DNA of 64,000 nt from JAGDMJ01 sp963809695 (GCA_963809695.1 CAWEKI010000001.1:34149-98148), one strand, 5' to 3'. Shown: positions 9,240 to 18,039, counted from the first letter of the stretch. A program made the numbers and translations. The notes: generated by a model from the letters alone, not told the origin.

Positions 9240-9830
9240 CAACCGCGGCGAGCTTTCCTGCGATTTTCCATCTCTTCTAAAGCATTCCAGATTTTTCTCG
9301 CCTCTGGGGAAAGAAATGCCTGAGCTGACTCCGGGTCAGCGGTATTAAACTCCTGAAAGAAGTTGGCATATTTCGCAGGCCCTCCCACAAGAGACCATAG
9401 CAAGGAACGCTTGTCCGGGACTGTATCCGCTTTGTTGACGTACTCGCTGCAACTTGAGTACCGCCATTTAATGCGAGAGGCGCAGAAGACTCTCTGGATC
9501 CGGCACAACTACTCCGCCATAGCGACCCTGGAAAACGTGCCCGCTTCTGTTCAGGCGTCTGTTGAGCCACTGGGCATACGACTGGGTCACCTTCTTCATG
9601 AAACGTGAGATCGCATACGGCTCATGCTGCTGCACAATCAAATGAACATGATTGGGCATGAGCGAGTGGACCAGCAGAGAGACAGCGATCGCCTTTTGTG
9701 CATCCAGCAGGAACTCCATGTACCGATCATACTCGCGACTGCAGTGAAAGAGTTGACCGCGGTTGACGCCCCGGTTGAAGGCGTGGACGATGATATTTGG
9801 AACGACAAGATAATCTCTGTTGCTTCGCAT
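9239..9830 (-). pseudogene. REP-associated tyrosine transposase (RAYT, IS200/IS605-like Y1 family), broken
   Basis: Reading leftward from the ATG at 9830, the first 110 residues are a Y1 transposase with the HUH pair in Met-Pro-Asn-His-Val-His-Leu-Ile-Val and a Tyr in Gln-Ser-Tyr-Ala-Gln-Trp-Leu-Asn. The frame stops at 9468 just after the Gly-Arg-Tyr-Gly-Gly-Val-Val-Val segment. A second frame (9508 to 9239) carries the C-terminal third, so the gene is frameshifted. About 20 residues that relatives have here (Ile-His-Leu-Asn-Pro-Val-Arg-Ala) are missing, which indicates a deletion at about 9485. RAYTs move small palindromic repeats rather than themselves. Confidence 0.85.
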
Positions 9831-9929
9831 GGTGGCTATCTCCTTCTCGTTAGACTGCCCATATAGATATACAACGGACGAGGCGTTTTTTCGAACAGGA
9901 ATGAAGAAAAAGTCGTCGTCGTCTTTGGG

Positions 9930-9985
9930 GTCAGACCGGGGTCTGACCCTGGTCTGGCCCTGACCTGTCCCTGGTCTGACCCTCG
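9930..9985 (+). repeat. GGTCTGACCCT repeat, distal copy
   Basis: The second copy of the TCAGACCGGGGTCTGACCC run, extended with GGTCTGGCCC and GGTCTGACCC variants. With the copy at 9195 it brackets the transposase remnant like a RAYT with its repeat substrate. Confidence 0.75.
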
Positions 9986-10100
9986 TGGATGAAGGTAGAA
10001 AGTGCCATCCCTTGCGAAAAGCATTGGTTTTCGATATCTTGCTTCCTCCATCGCGTGATTTGCAGCAGCGGATCCCACTCCCAGCCGGAGGTACCCAACT

Positions 10101-11981
10101 GTGCATCTCGAGCTCATCGATTGGATCATTGTCGCGGTCTCTTTGATCGTTTGTTTCTTTCCAGCGCTTTTCTTTGGAAAGCGTGCGGGGAAGAACACCA
10201 CCGAGTTCTTCGCTTCCGGTCGATCGGTCCCCTGGTGGCTCGCCGGCGTCTCCATGGTAGCCACGACGTTCAGCAGCGACACGCCAAACCTCGTGACGGA
10301 TATCGTGAGACGCAACGGGGTAGCGGGCAACTGGGTCTGGTGGGCATTTGTGCTGACAGGTGTTGCGACCGTCTTCTTCTATGCCCGCCTCTGGCGAAGG
10401 TCGGGCGTGATGACCGACCTTGAGTTCTATGAGATCCGCTATTCGGGCAAGGCCGCCAGCTTCGTCCGCGGCTTTCGCTCCGTCTATCTCGGACTCTTCT
10501 TTAACTGCATGATCATGGCCTCGGTGAACCTGGCCGCCTGCAAGATTGCGGGGGTGCTCTTTGGGCTGGATCGATGGCAGACGCTTCTGTTTGTCGGAGT
10601 CCTGAACGTGGTCTTTGCCACCCACTCCGGCCTCTGGGGCGTGCTGGTGATCGACATGGTCCAGTTCGTTATCAAAATGACGGCGGTGATCGCGGCGGCC
10701 TATTTCGCGGTGAAACTTCCGCAGATCGGGGGGCTGACGGGCCTGGTGGACAAGCTCTCTGCACTTCCCGGACCGGGCGGATTGAATTACCTGAATATGC
10801 TCCCTGATTTTACCAACAATTGGGATCTTGCCGTCGCTGTATTCGTCATGCCAATCGCCGTGCAATGGTGGGCCGTCTGGTATCCCGGCGCGGAGCCGGG
10901 AGGAGGTAGTTACATCGCGCAGCGGATGCTGGCATCAAAGTCTGAAAAAGACTCGCTCGGTGCCGTCCTCTTCTTCAACATTGCTCATTACGTTCTGCGT
11001 CCCTGGCCCTGGATTCTTGTGGGGCTCTGCTCGCTGATCATTTACCCGCAACTCTCGGATATCCAGGCGGCATTTCCTCATCTCGACCCGACACTCATCG
11101 GCCATGATACCGCCTACCCGGCCATGCTCAAGTTTCTTCCGGTCGGGTTCATCGGCCTGATGGTCGGCGGCCTCATCGCTGCAAATTCTTCGACCATCCT
11201 GACTCATCTGAACTGGGGTGCGTCCTATCTGGTGCATGATTTTTACAGGCGATTCTGGAAGAAGAATGAAACGGAAAAACATTACGTCATGGCGGGCAGA
11301 TTGGTGACCGTAGGGCTCTTCTTCTGCGCATCAGGGACGGTCTACCTGCTTGACACCGCGAAGGACACGTTCGATATCATTCTCCAGGTAGGCGCCGGGA
11401 CCGGTCTGCTCTACCTCGTGCGATGGTTCTGGTGGCGCGTGAATGCCTGGGCAGAAGTGGTCGCAATGCTCTCTTCGTTTGCCGTCTCCGTGCTGATCCT
11501 CATCCTCAATAAGAATGGAGCCGGGATCAGCAGCCATAGCGCACTGCTCATCACGATTGCGTGCACGACGATCTGCTGGGTAAGCGTGACGTTATGGGGC
11601 CCTCAGACCGACCGTCAGGTGTTGATCGACTTCTATAAGAAAGTGCGCCCCTTTGGCCCCGGTTGGACGCGCATCCGCAAAGAAGCCGGCATTTCCGTCA
11701 AAGATGCCGAGACGGGGGGACAGAATATCCCGCTCGCGCTTCTCGGTTGGTTTGCGGGGTGTGCGGTCATTTGGTCAGCACTCTTCACTGTGGGGAACTT
11801 CCTGTACGGGCGCACGGGTATGGCCCTGCTGTTGCTCGGCGTTTTTATCGTAACCGGTCTGGTCCTTCTGTATGTGATCAACAGGGTCTGGGCGGACAGC
11901 ACGATCTACGCCGCTGACCAGGCCAGACGCGAGAAACTCGAGTCTGGAGAAAAGGCCAACGGCAGCAGCGAGCCCGATTAG
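10101..11981 (+). CDS. Sodium:solute symporter (SSS family)
   Basis: A 626-residue polytopic membrane protein of the SSS family. The first helix is followed by the Gly-Arg-Ser-Val-Pro-Trp-Trp box and by Ser-Met-Val-Ala-Thr-Thr-Phe-Ser-Ser-Asp-Thr-Pro, the family's Na+-site region; later helices include Gly-Gly-Leu-Ile-Ala-Ala-Asn-Ser-Ser-Thr. The start is GTG at 10101, supported by GGAGG at about 10087. SSS proteins import sugars, organic acids or similar solutes with Na+. The following sugar kinase and nucleotidyltransferase suggest that a sugar or uronic acid is taken up and activated (inference). The gap to the next gene is five bases. Confidence 0.9.
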   Translation: MHLELIDWIIVAVSLIVCFFPALFFGKRAGKNTTEFFASGRSVPWWLAGVSMVATTFSSDTPNLVTDIVRRNGVAGNWVWWAFVLTGVATVFFYARLWRRSGVMTDLEFYEIRYSGKAASFVRGFRSVYLGLFFNCMIMASVNLAACKIAGVLFGLDRWQTLLFVGVLNVVFATHSGLWGVLVIDMVQFVIKMTAVIAAAYFAVKLPQIGGLTGLVDKLSALPGPGGLNYLNMLPDFTNNWDLAVAVFVMPIAVQWWAVWYPGAEPGGGSYIAQRMLASKSEKDSLGAVLFFNIAHYVLRPWPWILVGLCSLIIYPQLSDIQAAFPHLDPTLIGHDTAYPAMLKFLPVGFIGLMVGGLIAANSSTILTHLNWGASYLVHDFYRRFWKKNETEKHYVMAGRLVTVGLFFCASGTVYLLDTAKDTFDIILQVGAGTGLLYLVRWFWWRVNAWAEVVAMLSSFAVSVLILILNKNGAGISSHSALLITIACTTICWVSVTLWGPQTDRQVLIDFYKKVRPFGPGWTRIRKEAGISVKDAETGGQNIPLALLGWFAGCAVIWSALFTVGNFLYGRTGMALLLLGVFIVTGLVLLYVINRVWADSTIYAADQARREKLESGEKANGSSEPD

Positions 11982-11986
11982 CGACG

Positions 11987-13066
11987 ATGACGCCACGAAC
12001 ACTCCGTCTCTCGACTCCAGGCCGGGTATGCCTGTTCGGGGAGCATCAAGACTACCTCGCGCTGCCGGTCGTGCCCTGCGCGATCTCTTTGCGCGTCGGC
12101 ATTGAAGGGAAAAAGCGCGGGGATCGATTGGCAGTCCTGGACCTGCCCGACATCGGCAGGCGCGAGACATTTTCGCTGGAAACACCGCTTTCGTACGGAG
12201 CCGAACGGGATTACCTCCGTAGCTCCGTGAACGTCTTGCTCCGGCACGGGTTCACCTTCTCGCACGGCGTCGAGTGTACCGTGCATGGCAACATTCCGAT
12301 CAACTCCGGAACTTCGAGCTCATCCGCCCTGATCATTACATGGGTCAATTTCTTGACGCGCATGAGCGACCAGGAAGAGCAGGTGGGGGAAAAAAGACTG
12401 GCGGAGCTCGCGCACGAAGCCGAGGTGGTTGAGTTCGGGGAGCCGGGGGGGATGATGGACCACTACTCCACCGCCTACGGCGGCGTGCTCGCCATAGATT
12501 TTTATCCGGCGATCACGGTGGAAAGGATCAATGTCACGACGGGGACGTTTGTCCTTGGTGATTCAGGGGAGCCGAAAGACACTACAACGATTCTCGGGAG
12601 AGTAAAAGGGGGGGTTCTCAACGCAGCCCGAAAGCTCGCCGAGTCCCGGCCGCAATTTACCCTCCAGACGGCCACTGACGAGGAGATTGATGAGTTGAGC
12701 GGACATCTGTCGGCAACCGAGGTGGAATTGCTCCATGGCACCCTTCGCAATCGGAACTTCACCCGGGAAGCGCGGCTGATGTTGCAGCAATCCCCGTTGG
12801 ATCACCGACGTTTGGGAAGGTTGCTCGGCGAACATCATGCCGTGCTCAGGGACGTTCAGGGTATTTCGACGCGGAAGATCGAGCGCATGATGAATGCGGC
12901 TCTTGCCGCAGGAGCCTATGGTGGGAAGATCAACGGATCAGGGGGAGGAGGCTGCATGTTCGTTTACGCGCCGGAGAACCCGGAGGCGGTGGCCGCCGCG
13001 ATTGAGCGAGAAGGAGGCAAAGCATATGTGGTGCATGCCGATGAAGGCACCCGGGTTGAGGAGTGA
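11987..13066 (+). CDS. GHMP-family sugar kinase (galactokinase-like)
   Basis: A 359-residue GHMP kinase. It shows the substrate motif Phe-Gly-Glu-His-Gln-Asp-Tyr near residue 17, the phosphate loop Pro-Ile-Asn-Ser-Gly-Thr-Ser-Ser-Ser-Ser-Ala near 103, the Glu-Pro-Gly-Gly-Met-Met-Asp-His segment carrying the catalytic Asp, and the C-terminal Gly-Ser-Gly-Gly-Gly-Gly motif 3 near 325. The Gly-Glu-His-x-Asp-Tyr form places it with galactokinase, glucuronokinase and galacturonokinase relatives, which make sugar 1-phosphates. It lies between a symporter and a nucleotidyltransferase, consistent with uptake, phosphorylation and nucleotide activation of one sugar. The exact sugar cannot be read from the sequence. 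Confidence 0.88.
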   Translation: MTPRTLRLSTPGRVCLFGEHQDYLALPVVPCAISLRVGIEGKKRGDRLAVLDLPDIGRRETFSLETPLSYGAERDYLRSSVNVLLRHGFTFSHGVECTVHGNIPINSGTSSSSALIITWVNFLTRMSDQEEQVGEKRLAELAHEAEVVEFGEPGGMMDHYSTAYGGVLAIDFYPAITVERINVTTGTFVLGDSGEPKDTTTILGRVKGGVLNAARKLAESRPQFTLQTATDEEIDELSGHLSATEVELLHGTLRNRNFTREARLMLQQSPLDHRRLGRLLGEHHAVLRDVQGISTRKIERMMNAALAAGAYGGKINGSGGGGCMFVYAPENPEAVAAAIEREGGKAYVVHADEGTRVEE

Positions 13067-13181
13067 ACCGGTCCAAGGATAGGTTTGGAACAAAACCCTC
13101 TCAGCACGATAAGCACACGTAGCTTGTCGTCCTTACATGCTCTTCGTCAGGACCCATCGGAGGTCTGAAGAAGAAAAGCCC

Positions 13182-14045
13182 ATGGAACCCAACCTCGTGA
13201 TCCTCGCAGGCGGAATTTCCTCCCGGATGAGAAAAGCCGGTCCACCTGCGCTCGAACCGCGTCTTATGAAGGATGCCGATACCAAGTCGAAGTCGATGAT
13301 CGGACTCGGGTCCGAAGGGCGTCCTTTTCTGGATTATCTTCTTTTCAGCGCATGGAAGGGAGGACACCGCGACGTGGTCATCGTGGTGTCGGAGAGCGAT
13401 ACATCCATTCGTTCTTACTACGCCGATCCGAAGCGAACGGCCAGCCTCACCGATGTCCGGATTACGTTTGCTGTCCAACTCATTCCATCCGGTCGCACAA
13501 CACCGCTTGGAACGGCAGATGCGCTCCTGCAAGGGCTCCATGCTCGTCGTGATTGGCGGGGGCAGCATCTTACCGTCTGCAACAGTGATAACCTGTATTC
13601 CTCCCGCGCGTTCAAAATGATGTTGGAAGACCCATCGGGGTGTGCGATGGCGGATTATGATCGTGATGCGCTGGCGTTCGCTCGGTCGAGGGTTGAGCAG
13701 TTTGCAGTGGTTGTGAAGGATGAAAAGGGGGCAGTGCTGGGCATCATCGAGAAGCCGAGGGCCGAGGAAGTGCGGCGGGCGGCAGACAAGAATGGTCGGG
13801 TCGGGGTCAGCATGAATCTCTGGCGATTTCCGTATGACAGGATTTTACCGTGCCTGGAGGAGGTGCCGGCGCATCCCGTCCGCCGTGAGAAAGAGCTGCC
13901 CTCTGCGGTGCTCATGATGCTCCAACGATGGCCGGGGTCATTCGTCACGCTCCCAATATCGGAGCATGTGCCGGACCTGACGGACAGGGGAGACATTGAG
14001 ATCGTCAGAGCGTACTTGGAAAGTGAATTCCCAGAAATGGGGTAA
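13182..14045 (+). CDS. Sugar-phosphate nucleotidyltransferase
   Basis: A 287-residue nucleotidyltransferase with Leu-Ala-Gly-Gly-Ile-Ser-Ser-Arg-Met at the N-terminus (a variant of the Gly-Gly-x-Gly-Thr-Arg loop), Thr-Pro-Leu-Gly-Thr-Ala-Asp-Ala near 110, and Cys-Asn-Ser-Asp-Asn for the metal-binding Asp. The Ile-Ile-Glu-Lys-Pro motif near 190 is also present. These enzymes join a sugar 1-phosphate to an NTP. I use the ATG at 13182, where the family's N-terminus begins; an upstream in-frame start at 13137 adds 15 unmatched residues. It is probably the last step after the GHMP kinase. Confidence 0.87.
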   Translation: MEPNLVILAGGISSRMRKAGPPALEPRLMKDADTKSKSMIGLGSEGRPFLDYLLFSAWKGGHRDVVIVVSESDTSIRSYYADPKRTASLTDVRITFAVQLIPSGRTTPLGTADALLQGLHARRDWRGQHLTVCNSDNLYSSRAFKMMLEDPSGCAMADYDRDALAFARSRVEQFAVVVKDEKGAVLGIIEKPRAEEVRRAADKNGRVGVSMNLWRFPYDRILPCLEEVPAHPVRREKELPSAVLMMLQRWPGSFVTLPISEHVPDLTDRGDIEIVRAYLESEFPEMG

Positions 14046-14289
14046 TGCCAGGTGCAAGACAAACACAAAGAACACGGAGGAAAGCGTATTAGTTTGGGAA
14101 CAGCAAAAACAAAAGCAGAAACACGACATGTAGCTCCTGCGTCTGTTTATAAACTCTCTTTTCTAACTACTCTTCCCCTCTGTGGCTCTTTGAGTCCTTT
14201 GGGTTCTCTCTGTTCGTCATGTACCAGAGAGTTCTCATTTTATCTTGCTTTTTTCTCCAAAATTTTCGAAATTCATACGCTCTTTCAAT

Positions 14290-14372
14290 GCGGAAGTGGC
14301 GAAATTGGCAGACGCACCATCTTGAGGGGGTGGCGCCCAAAAGGCATGCGGGTTCAAGTCCCGCCTTCCGCA
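14290..14372 (+). tRNA. tRNA-Leu (anticodon GAG)
   Basis: A class II tRNA. The acceptor stem GCGGAAG pairs with CTTCCGC, and the D arm is TGGCGAAATTGGCAGACGCA. The anticodon stem CCATC/GGTGG holds the loop TTGAGGG with anticodon GAG, followed by a short variable arm and a T arm containing GGTTCAAGTCC. The discriminator is A and CCA is not encoded. Its last 21 bases (14353-14373) recur at 48559-48579 and, interrupted, at 55087-55211. Confidence 0.95.
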
Positions 14373-14373
14373 C
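14353..14373 (+). other. Putative attachment core at the tRNA-Leu 3' end
   Basis: The 21 bases beginning TTCAAGTCCCGCC and ending at the tRNA 3' end are repeated exactly at 48559-48579, each time followed by the same AACCCCTTG hairpin. This is the arrangement left by an element that integrates at a tRNA 3' end. No integrase gene is visible, so att identity is inference. Confidence 0.55.
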
Positions 14374-14388
14374 GAAAACGACCTCTCT

Positions 14389-14420
14389 AACCCCTTGTCA
14401 ATCAAGGGGTTATTTGTTTT
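14389..14420 (+). terminator. Terminator after tRNA-Leu
   Basis: AACCCCTTG (14389-14397) pairs with CAAGGGGTT (14403-14411), a perfect nine-base stem with a five-base loop, followed by ATTTGTTTTTC. Confidence 0.8.
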
Positions 14421-14695
14421 TCTCCCAGAAGGCGGGACTCTCTATGCGCCCCTGGTCCTGCCTCCGCACGTGTCGGATCATCCAATCATTTCTCCGTCTA
14501 GGTCCTTTTCGTTCCCGCCATTCCTTCGTTGGGTCTTTGCTCCATGGGTGAGGGAAGGGAGACATCCGGTACGGCTCAACCAGTATGCTCGAGTGATTGC
14601 AGTAACGCCGGATCCCTGTCCACCTGTTACATGGCAGCCTCGGGCGACATGTTCATCGGCAGCGGGAGGTGATCGCTCGTAGGGCATCCTTGGAA
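14389..14695 (+). repeat. Dispersed ~300-bp repeat, copy A
   Basis: Begins with the tRNA-Leu terminator, continues through GCGCCCCTGGTCC and CCGCACGTGTCGGATCATCC, and ends in TGTCCACCTGTTACATGGC and GTAGGGCATCC. The same order of blocks is found at 55369-55672 and, more diverged, at 48594-48900; 3' parts recur at about 32775-32925 and 33180-33275. It has no open reading frame. The first block follows tRNA-Leu or a tRNA-Leu 3' fragment in all three full copies. Confidence 0.8.
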
Positions 14696-14866
14696 AAGGT
14701 TCTGCACCGATACGAGCGACGGCCGGGGATGATTGGGAACACGGGGTTGCTTCTATATCCCTAAGCGCTGGTCCTTATGTGGATAATGCCGACGTAGGGC
14801 CTCATCCTTGGTGCCTAAAGGCCAACGCAGCGTGGGTTGGCGGTCCATATCTCACATTTGCGGGTC

Positions 14867-15156
14867 CTATTCCTGAAGAAGCTTGAACACCCCGCGTGCA
14901 AAGGCGCATCGCGTCGTTCCCTGGAGTATCTCCGCTTCTGCCCGGTAGGCATTACCATGCTTGTCTACGAACCAAGCGTTGACCGTGAGCGGTGTGAGTA
15001 GGGGTGTCGTGACGAAATAGCGAACATCCAACCTGCCCGTCAAAGGGTTGCCGCCGTACAGATCATGCAACAGTCACACCATGGCGCTATCCAGGATTGT
15101 TGCCACGATCCCTCCCAGAGCGATGCCTTCATATCCTTTGAAGCGTTTGTCAATCG
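14867..15156 (-). pseudogene. PaaI-like hotdog thioesterase remnant with internal TGA
   Basis: Read leftward from the ATG at 15156, the sequence gives the start of a PaaI/YbgC-type hotdog thioesterase: Phe-Lys-Gly-Tyr-Glu-Gly-Ile-Ala-Leu-Gly-Gly-Ile-Val-Ala-Thr-Ile-Leu-Asp-Ser-Ala-Met. An in-frame TGA follows (in relatives a Trp or similar), after which the frame continues Leu-His-Asp-Leu-Tyr-Gly-Gly, Thr-Gly-Arg-Leu-Asp-Val-Arg-Tyr and a complete C-terminus (Gly-Val-Phe-Lys-Leu-Leu). The His of the usual His-Gly-Gly catalytic motif is Leu, another sign of decay. A further minus-strand frame without recognised homology runs from 15398 to 15177 just upstream. Confidence 0.7.
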
Positions 15157-15383
15157 TAACCATGGTGGGCGCGGGTCTACGTGTGTTCGGGGTCTTTCTT
15201 GACCCCCGATTCTGCCGATTCATTCTCCAATTCCGCACCTGCACGACGTTTGCCTCTTTTCTCCCATTCCATTACCTTGGTGTACTTGCCTCGCCAAATG
15301 GCCCTATACATGATGGCCGCGCTGATCAACGGTCCAGCCGGTTCGTTGTAGCTGTTGCAGGCGAGAATATAAGGAAAATCAGG

Positions 15384-17444
15384 ATGGACGTGACTCAACC
15401 AGGCGAATCAAAAGGCTCTCTCCCAGTCGTAAGTGATGACTTGTCGGCACGCAAGAAGGATCTGACCGGAGAAGACGAAAGGTCGACTGGATTGGAGGGG
15501 AGCCTGGAGGCGCGGCTGGAGTTTGAGATGTTGCTCACCGATCTTTCTGCCCGCTTTGTGAATATCCCCTCTGAGCGTATCGACAGTGAGATTGAGGATG
15601 CCGAGCGTCGCATTTGCGAATTCCTTGCCATTGATGTTGCGACGCTTTGGCAGTGGGAGGAAGTTGCGTCGGGTGCCTTCGCGTTGACCCACCTCTTCAA
15701 CGCCAATGGAGATCAGGCCCCGCCAGAACGCAGGATTGATGCGATATATCCCTGGGCCCGGCAACAAATGCTGCTCGGCCGCGTGGTTGCTTTTTCGTCT
15801 CCAAACGATCTGCCGCCCGAGGCAGCCCGCGACCGCGAATCCCTCCAACGTTTCGGCATCAAGTCAGGTTTGATACTTCCTCTCTCGGTAGGGGGTGGAG
15901 CGACCATCGGGATCTTCGGTCTTGAAACAGTGCGAGCGGAGCGTGACTGGCCGGACGATTTGAAAAAGCGGTTGCAGTTAGTTGCACAGGTCTTTGCTAA
16001 TGCCCTGGCGCGAAAGCGCGCAGATCAGGCGTTGATTGACAGTGGCGAGCAATTGGCTCTGGCTGCCGAGGCAGGGGAAGTCGGCATCTGGGTGCGAGAT
16101 TATACTCACAACCGAATCTTGGGATCGGAAAAATGGCATCGACTGTTCGGGTTTCCCCCTGGTTCCGAGGTGAGTCTCGACGATTTTATGCAGCGGATTC
16201 ACGCAGATGACCATGAACAGGTGGAGCGGGCGATTCTACGCACTATGAAGGAGCGCGTTGATTATGCAGCAGAATTCCGCCTGGTTCTACCCGATGGAAG
16301 GATGCGTTGGATCATGTCCCGTGGGCGGATTCAGGAGGCCGCAAATGGGAAACCGCCCCGTATGTTGGGAGCAGCAATTGACATCACCGAACGCAAACTG
16401 TTGGAGGGACAGCTCATTGATCACCTCCAAGAGATCGAGGAGCTCAAGCAGCGCGTCGAACAAGAGAACACCTATCTGCAGGAAGAGATCGGGCTTCTGG
16501 TTGAACACGCGGATATTGTGGGGAAGAGTGCAGCTATCAAGCAGGTTCTCGTTCGGGCAAGCCAGGTGGCCGGGACAGATGCGACGGTCCTCCTGATGGG
16601 CGAGACCGGTACGGGAAAAGAACTACTCGCGAGGGCGATCCACAAGATGAGCCGCCGGAAAGAACGCACCCTGGTGACAGTTAACTGCGCCTCGCTACCA
16701 GCCACACTGATCGAAAGCGAACTCTTTGGCCGTGAAAAGGGAGCCTACACGGATGCACTGACGAAAATGGTTGGGAGGTTCGAGCTTGCAGACGGGTCAA
16801 CGCTTTTTCTCGATGAGATTGGCGAAGTTCCTCTTGAGGTACAGTCCAAGCTCCTGCGCGTCCTCGAGGAAGGACAGTTTGAACGATTGGGCTCCACAAA
16901 GACACTGCATGCGAACGTCCGCATCATTGCTGCCACAAACCGGGATCTCGGGCGGTTTGTGCAGGAAGGCAAATTTCGGCAAGACCTTTACTACAGGTTG
17001 AATGTTTTCCCCCTTGTCGTCCCACCGCTCCGCGAACGGCCGGAGGATATCCCGCTTCTGGTCTGGACCTTTGTCAGAGAGTTTGAGATGAAGATTGGCA
17101 AGCGGATCGATCGCATTTCCAGCAAGTCCATGGATTCCATGCAACGTTACCCCTGGCCGGGCAATGTCAGGGAATTGAGGAATATGATCGAACACGGGAT
17201 GATTGTGAGCACCGGTAACACCCTCACGGTGAACTTGCCTCAAGATGACCTTTCAGGAAAAAACAAAGCTTCAGACCTTGACAGTATTGAACGAAGTCAT
17301 ATACTCAAGGTTCTGACAGGGTCCGGCTGGCGTATCGGCGGCAAAAGCGGGGCGGCAGAGGTCTTGGGACTGCAAAGAACTACACTTCAGTCGCTGATGA
17401 AAAGACTCGGAATCAAACGTCCCCTCCCCGGGGGACGGCAATAA
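15384..17444 (+). CDS. Sigma-54-dependent activator, GAF-PAS-AAA+-Fis (module 1)
   Basis: A 686-residue enhancer-binding protein without a receiver domain. A GAF domain (about 45-205) and a PAS domain (about 220-335) are followed by a coiled-coil linker and the AAA+ domain (about 380-610) with Walker A Gly-Glu-Thr-Gly-Thr-Gly-Lys-Glu and Walker B Leu-Phe-Leu-Asp-Glu-Ile-Gly-Glu, then a Fis-type helix-turn-helix near 640-680. The layout resembles FhlA-type activators, so a small ligand rather than phosphorylation is the likely signal. The sigma-54-contacting loop reads Gly-Ala-Tyr-Thr-Asp-Ala instead of Gly-Ala-Phe/Tyr-Thr-Gly-Ala. The ATG at 15384 is chosen because the sequence upstream matches nothing and overlaps a decayed gene on the other strand. 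It probably controls the promoter at 17560. Confidence 0.9.
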   Translation: MDVTQPGESKGSLPVVSDDLSARKKDLTGEDERSTGLEGSLEARLEFEMLLTDLSARFVNIPSERIDSEIEDAERRICEFLAIDVATLWQWEEVASGAFALTHLFNANGDQAPPERRIDAIYPWARQQMLLGRVVAFSSPNDLPPEAARDRESLQRFGIKSGLILPLSVGGGATIGIFGLETVRAERDWPDDLKKRLQLVAQVFANALARKRADQALIDSGEQLALAAEAGEVGIWVRDYTHNRILGSEKWHRLFGFPPGSEVSLDDFMQRIHADDHEQVERAILRTMKERVDYAAEFRLVLPDGRMRWIMSRGRIQEAANGKPPRMLGAAIDITERKLLEGQLIDHLQEIEELKQRVEQENTYLQEEIGLLVEHADIVGKSAAIKQVLVRASQVAGTDATVLLMGETGTGKELLARAIHKMSRRKERTLVTVNCASLPATLIESELFGREKGAYTDALTKMVGRFELADGSTLFLDEIGEVPLEVQSKLLRVLEEGQFERLGSTKTLHANVRIIAATNRDLGRFVQEGKFRQDLYYRLNVFPLVVPPLRERPEDIPLLVWTFVREFEMKIGKRIDRISSKSMDSMQRYPWPGNVRELRNMIEHGMIVSTGNTLTVNLPQDDLSGKNKASDLDSIERSHILKVLTGSGWRIGGKSGAAEVLGLQRTTLQSLMKRLGIKRPLPGGRQ

Positions 17445-17452
17445 GACCACGC

Positions 17453-17468
17453 TGCCGAAATGTCGGCA
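17453..17468 (+). promoter_or_regulatory. Candidate upstream activator site
   Basis: TGCCGAAATGTCGGCA is a perfect inverted repeat (six-base arms, four-base spacer) about 90 bp upstream of the -24/-12 candidate, a normal distance for an enhancer site of the Fis-type activator encoded just before. It has no T-run, so it is a poor terminator. Confidence 0.4.
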
Positions 17469-17559
17469 CGAGTCTGAAGTTATTCTCACTCTCCACGTTG
17501 CTCCCGCCATAAACACCCCCAAAGAGTGCGTTTTTCGTGCAGATCTCTCAGACCTTCTC

Positions 17560-17575
17560 TGGCATGATTCTCGCC
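17560..17575 (+). promoter_or_regulatory. Candidate sigma-54 promoter, module 1
   Basis: TGGCATGATTCTCGCC has the invariant GG and GC dinucleotides ten bases apart and matches the TGGCAYR half of the consensus; the -12 box is TCGC instead of TTGC. It lies between the activator and the ABM gene. Confidence 0.55.
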
Positions 17576-17691
17576 GCTTGGTCTCTAGTGTCGAGAGATA
17601 AGAGAAGGCTCTCCTTGGGGGAATTCTTCCTTCCCTTCCAGCAAACGAAATGGTTCAATTGCGGTCAACATACCAGTTGGAAGCCAATCAA

Positions 17692-18039
17692 ATGGTTCAC
17701 ACTACGATCAGGATGGAAATGTCTCCGGGAAAAGCAAGGGATGCATTGGAGGTCCTTCGCCCCCTGGCTGAACGAACCAGAGTCGAGCCCGGATGCATAA
17801 GTTGTAGGGTCTATCAAGACGTCCAGCAAGAACATACGATCATGATGGAGGAACTGTGGAGCACCCAGCAAGAGCTTCGCCGGCATCTCTGCTCTTCGGA
17901 TTACCAGAGGATCCTCCTGGTGATCGAGATGGCAAAAGGGCAACCTGAGATTAGGTTCAATACGATTTCACACTCAAGCGGTTTTGAAACCATAGCTGAG
18001 GCAAGAAATCACGATGTGATCGTGGCACACGGCCACTGA
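17692..18039 (+). CDS. ABM-domain (YgiN-like) small protein, module 1
   Basis: A 115-residue protein with the antibiotic-biosynthesis-monooxygenase fold signature: an N-terminal strand, a helix with Ala-Arg-Asp-Ala-Leu-Glu-Val-Leu-Arg-Pro-Leu, then Arg-Val-Glu-Pro-Gly-Cys-Ile-Ser-Cys and Glu-Glu-Leu-Trp, and a helix with Leu-Arg-Arg-His-Leu. Such proteins are ferredoxin-like dimers; some oxidise quinols or aromatics, many are uncharacterised. The ATG at 17692 is preferred because the fold begins there; 17650 is an alternative. It is the first gene after the sigma-54 promoter candidate and lies 52 bp before the glycyl radical enzyme. A paralogue sits in the same position in module 2. Confidence 0.75.
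   Translation: MVHTTIRMEMSPGKARDALEVLRPLAERTRVEPGCISCRVYQDVQQEHTIMMEELWSTQQELRRHLCSSDYQRILLVIEMAKGQPEIRFNTISHSSGFETIAEARNHDVIVAHGH

Noticed and set aside
14046..14289. Possible small gene between the nucleotidyltransferase and tRNA-Leu
   Set aside because: Frames there are AT-rich, lack a ribosome site and read into the tRNA.
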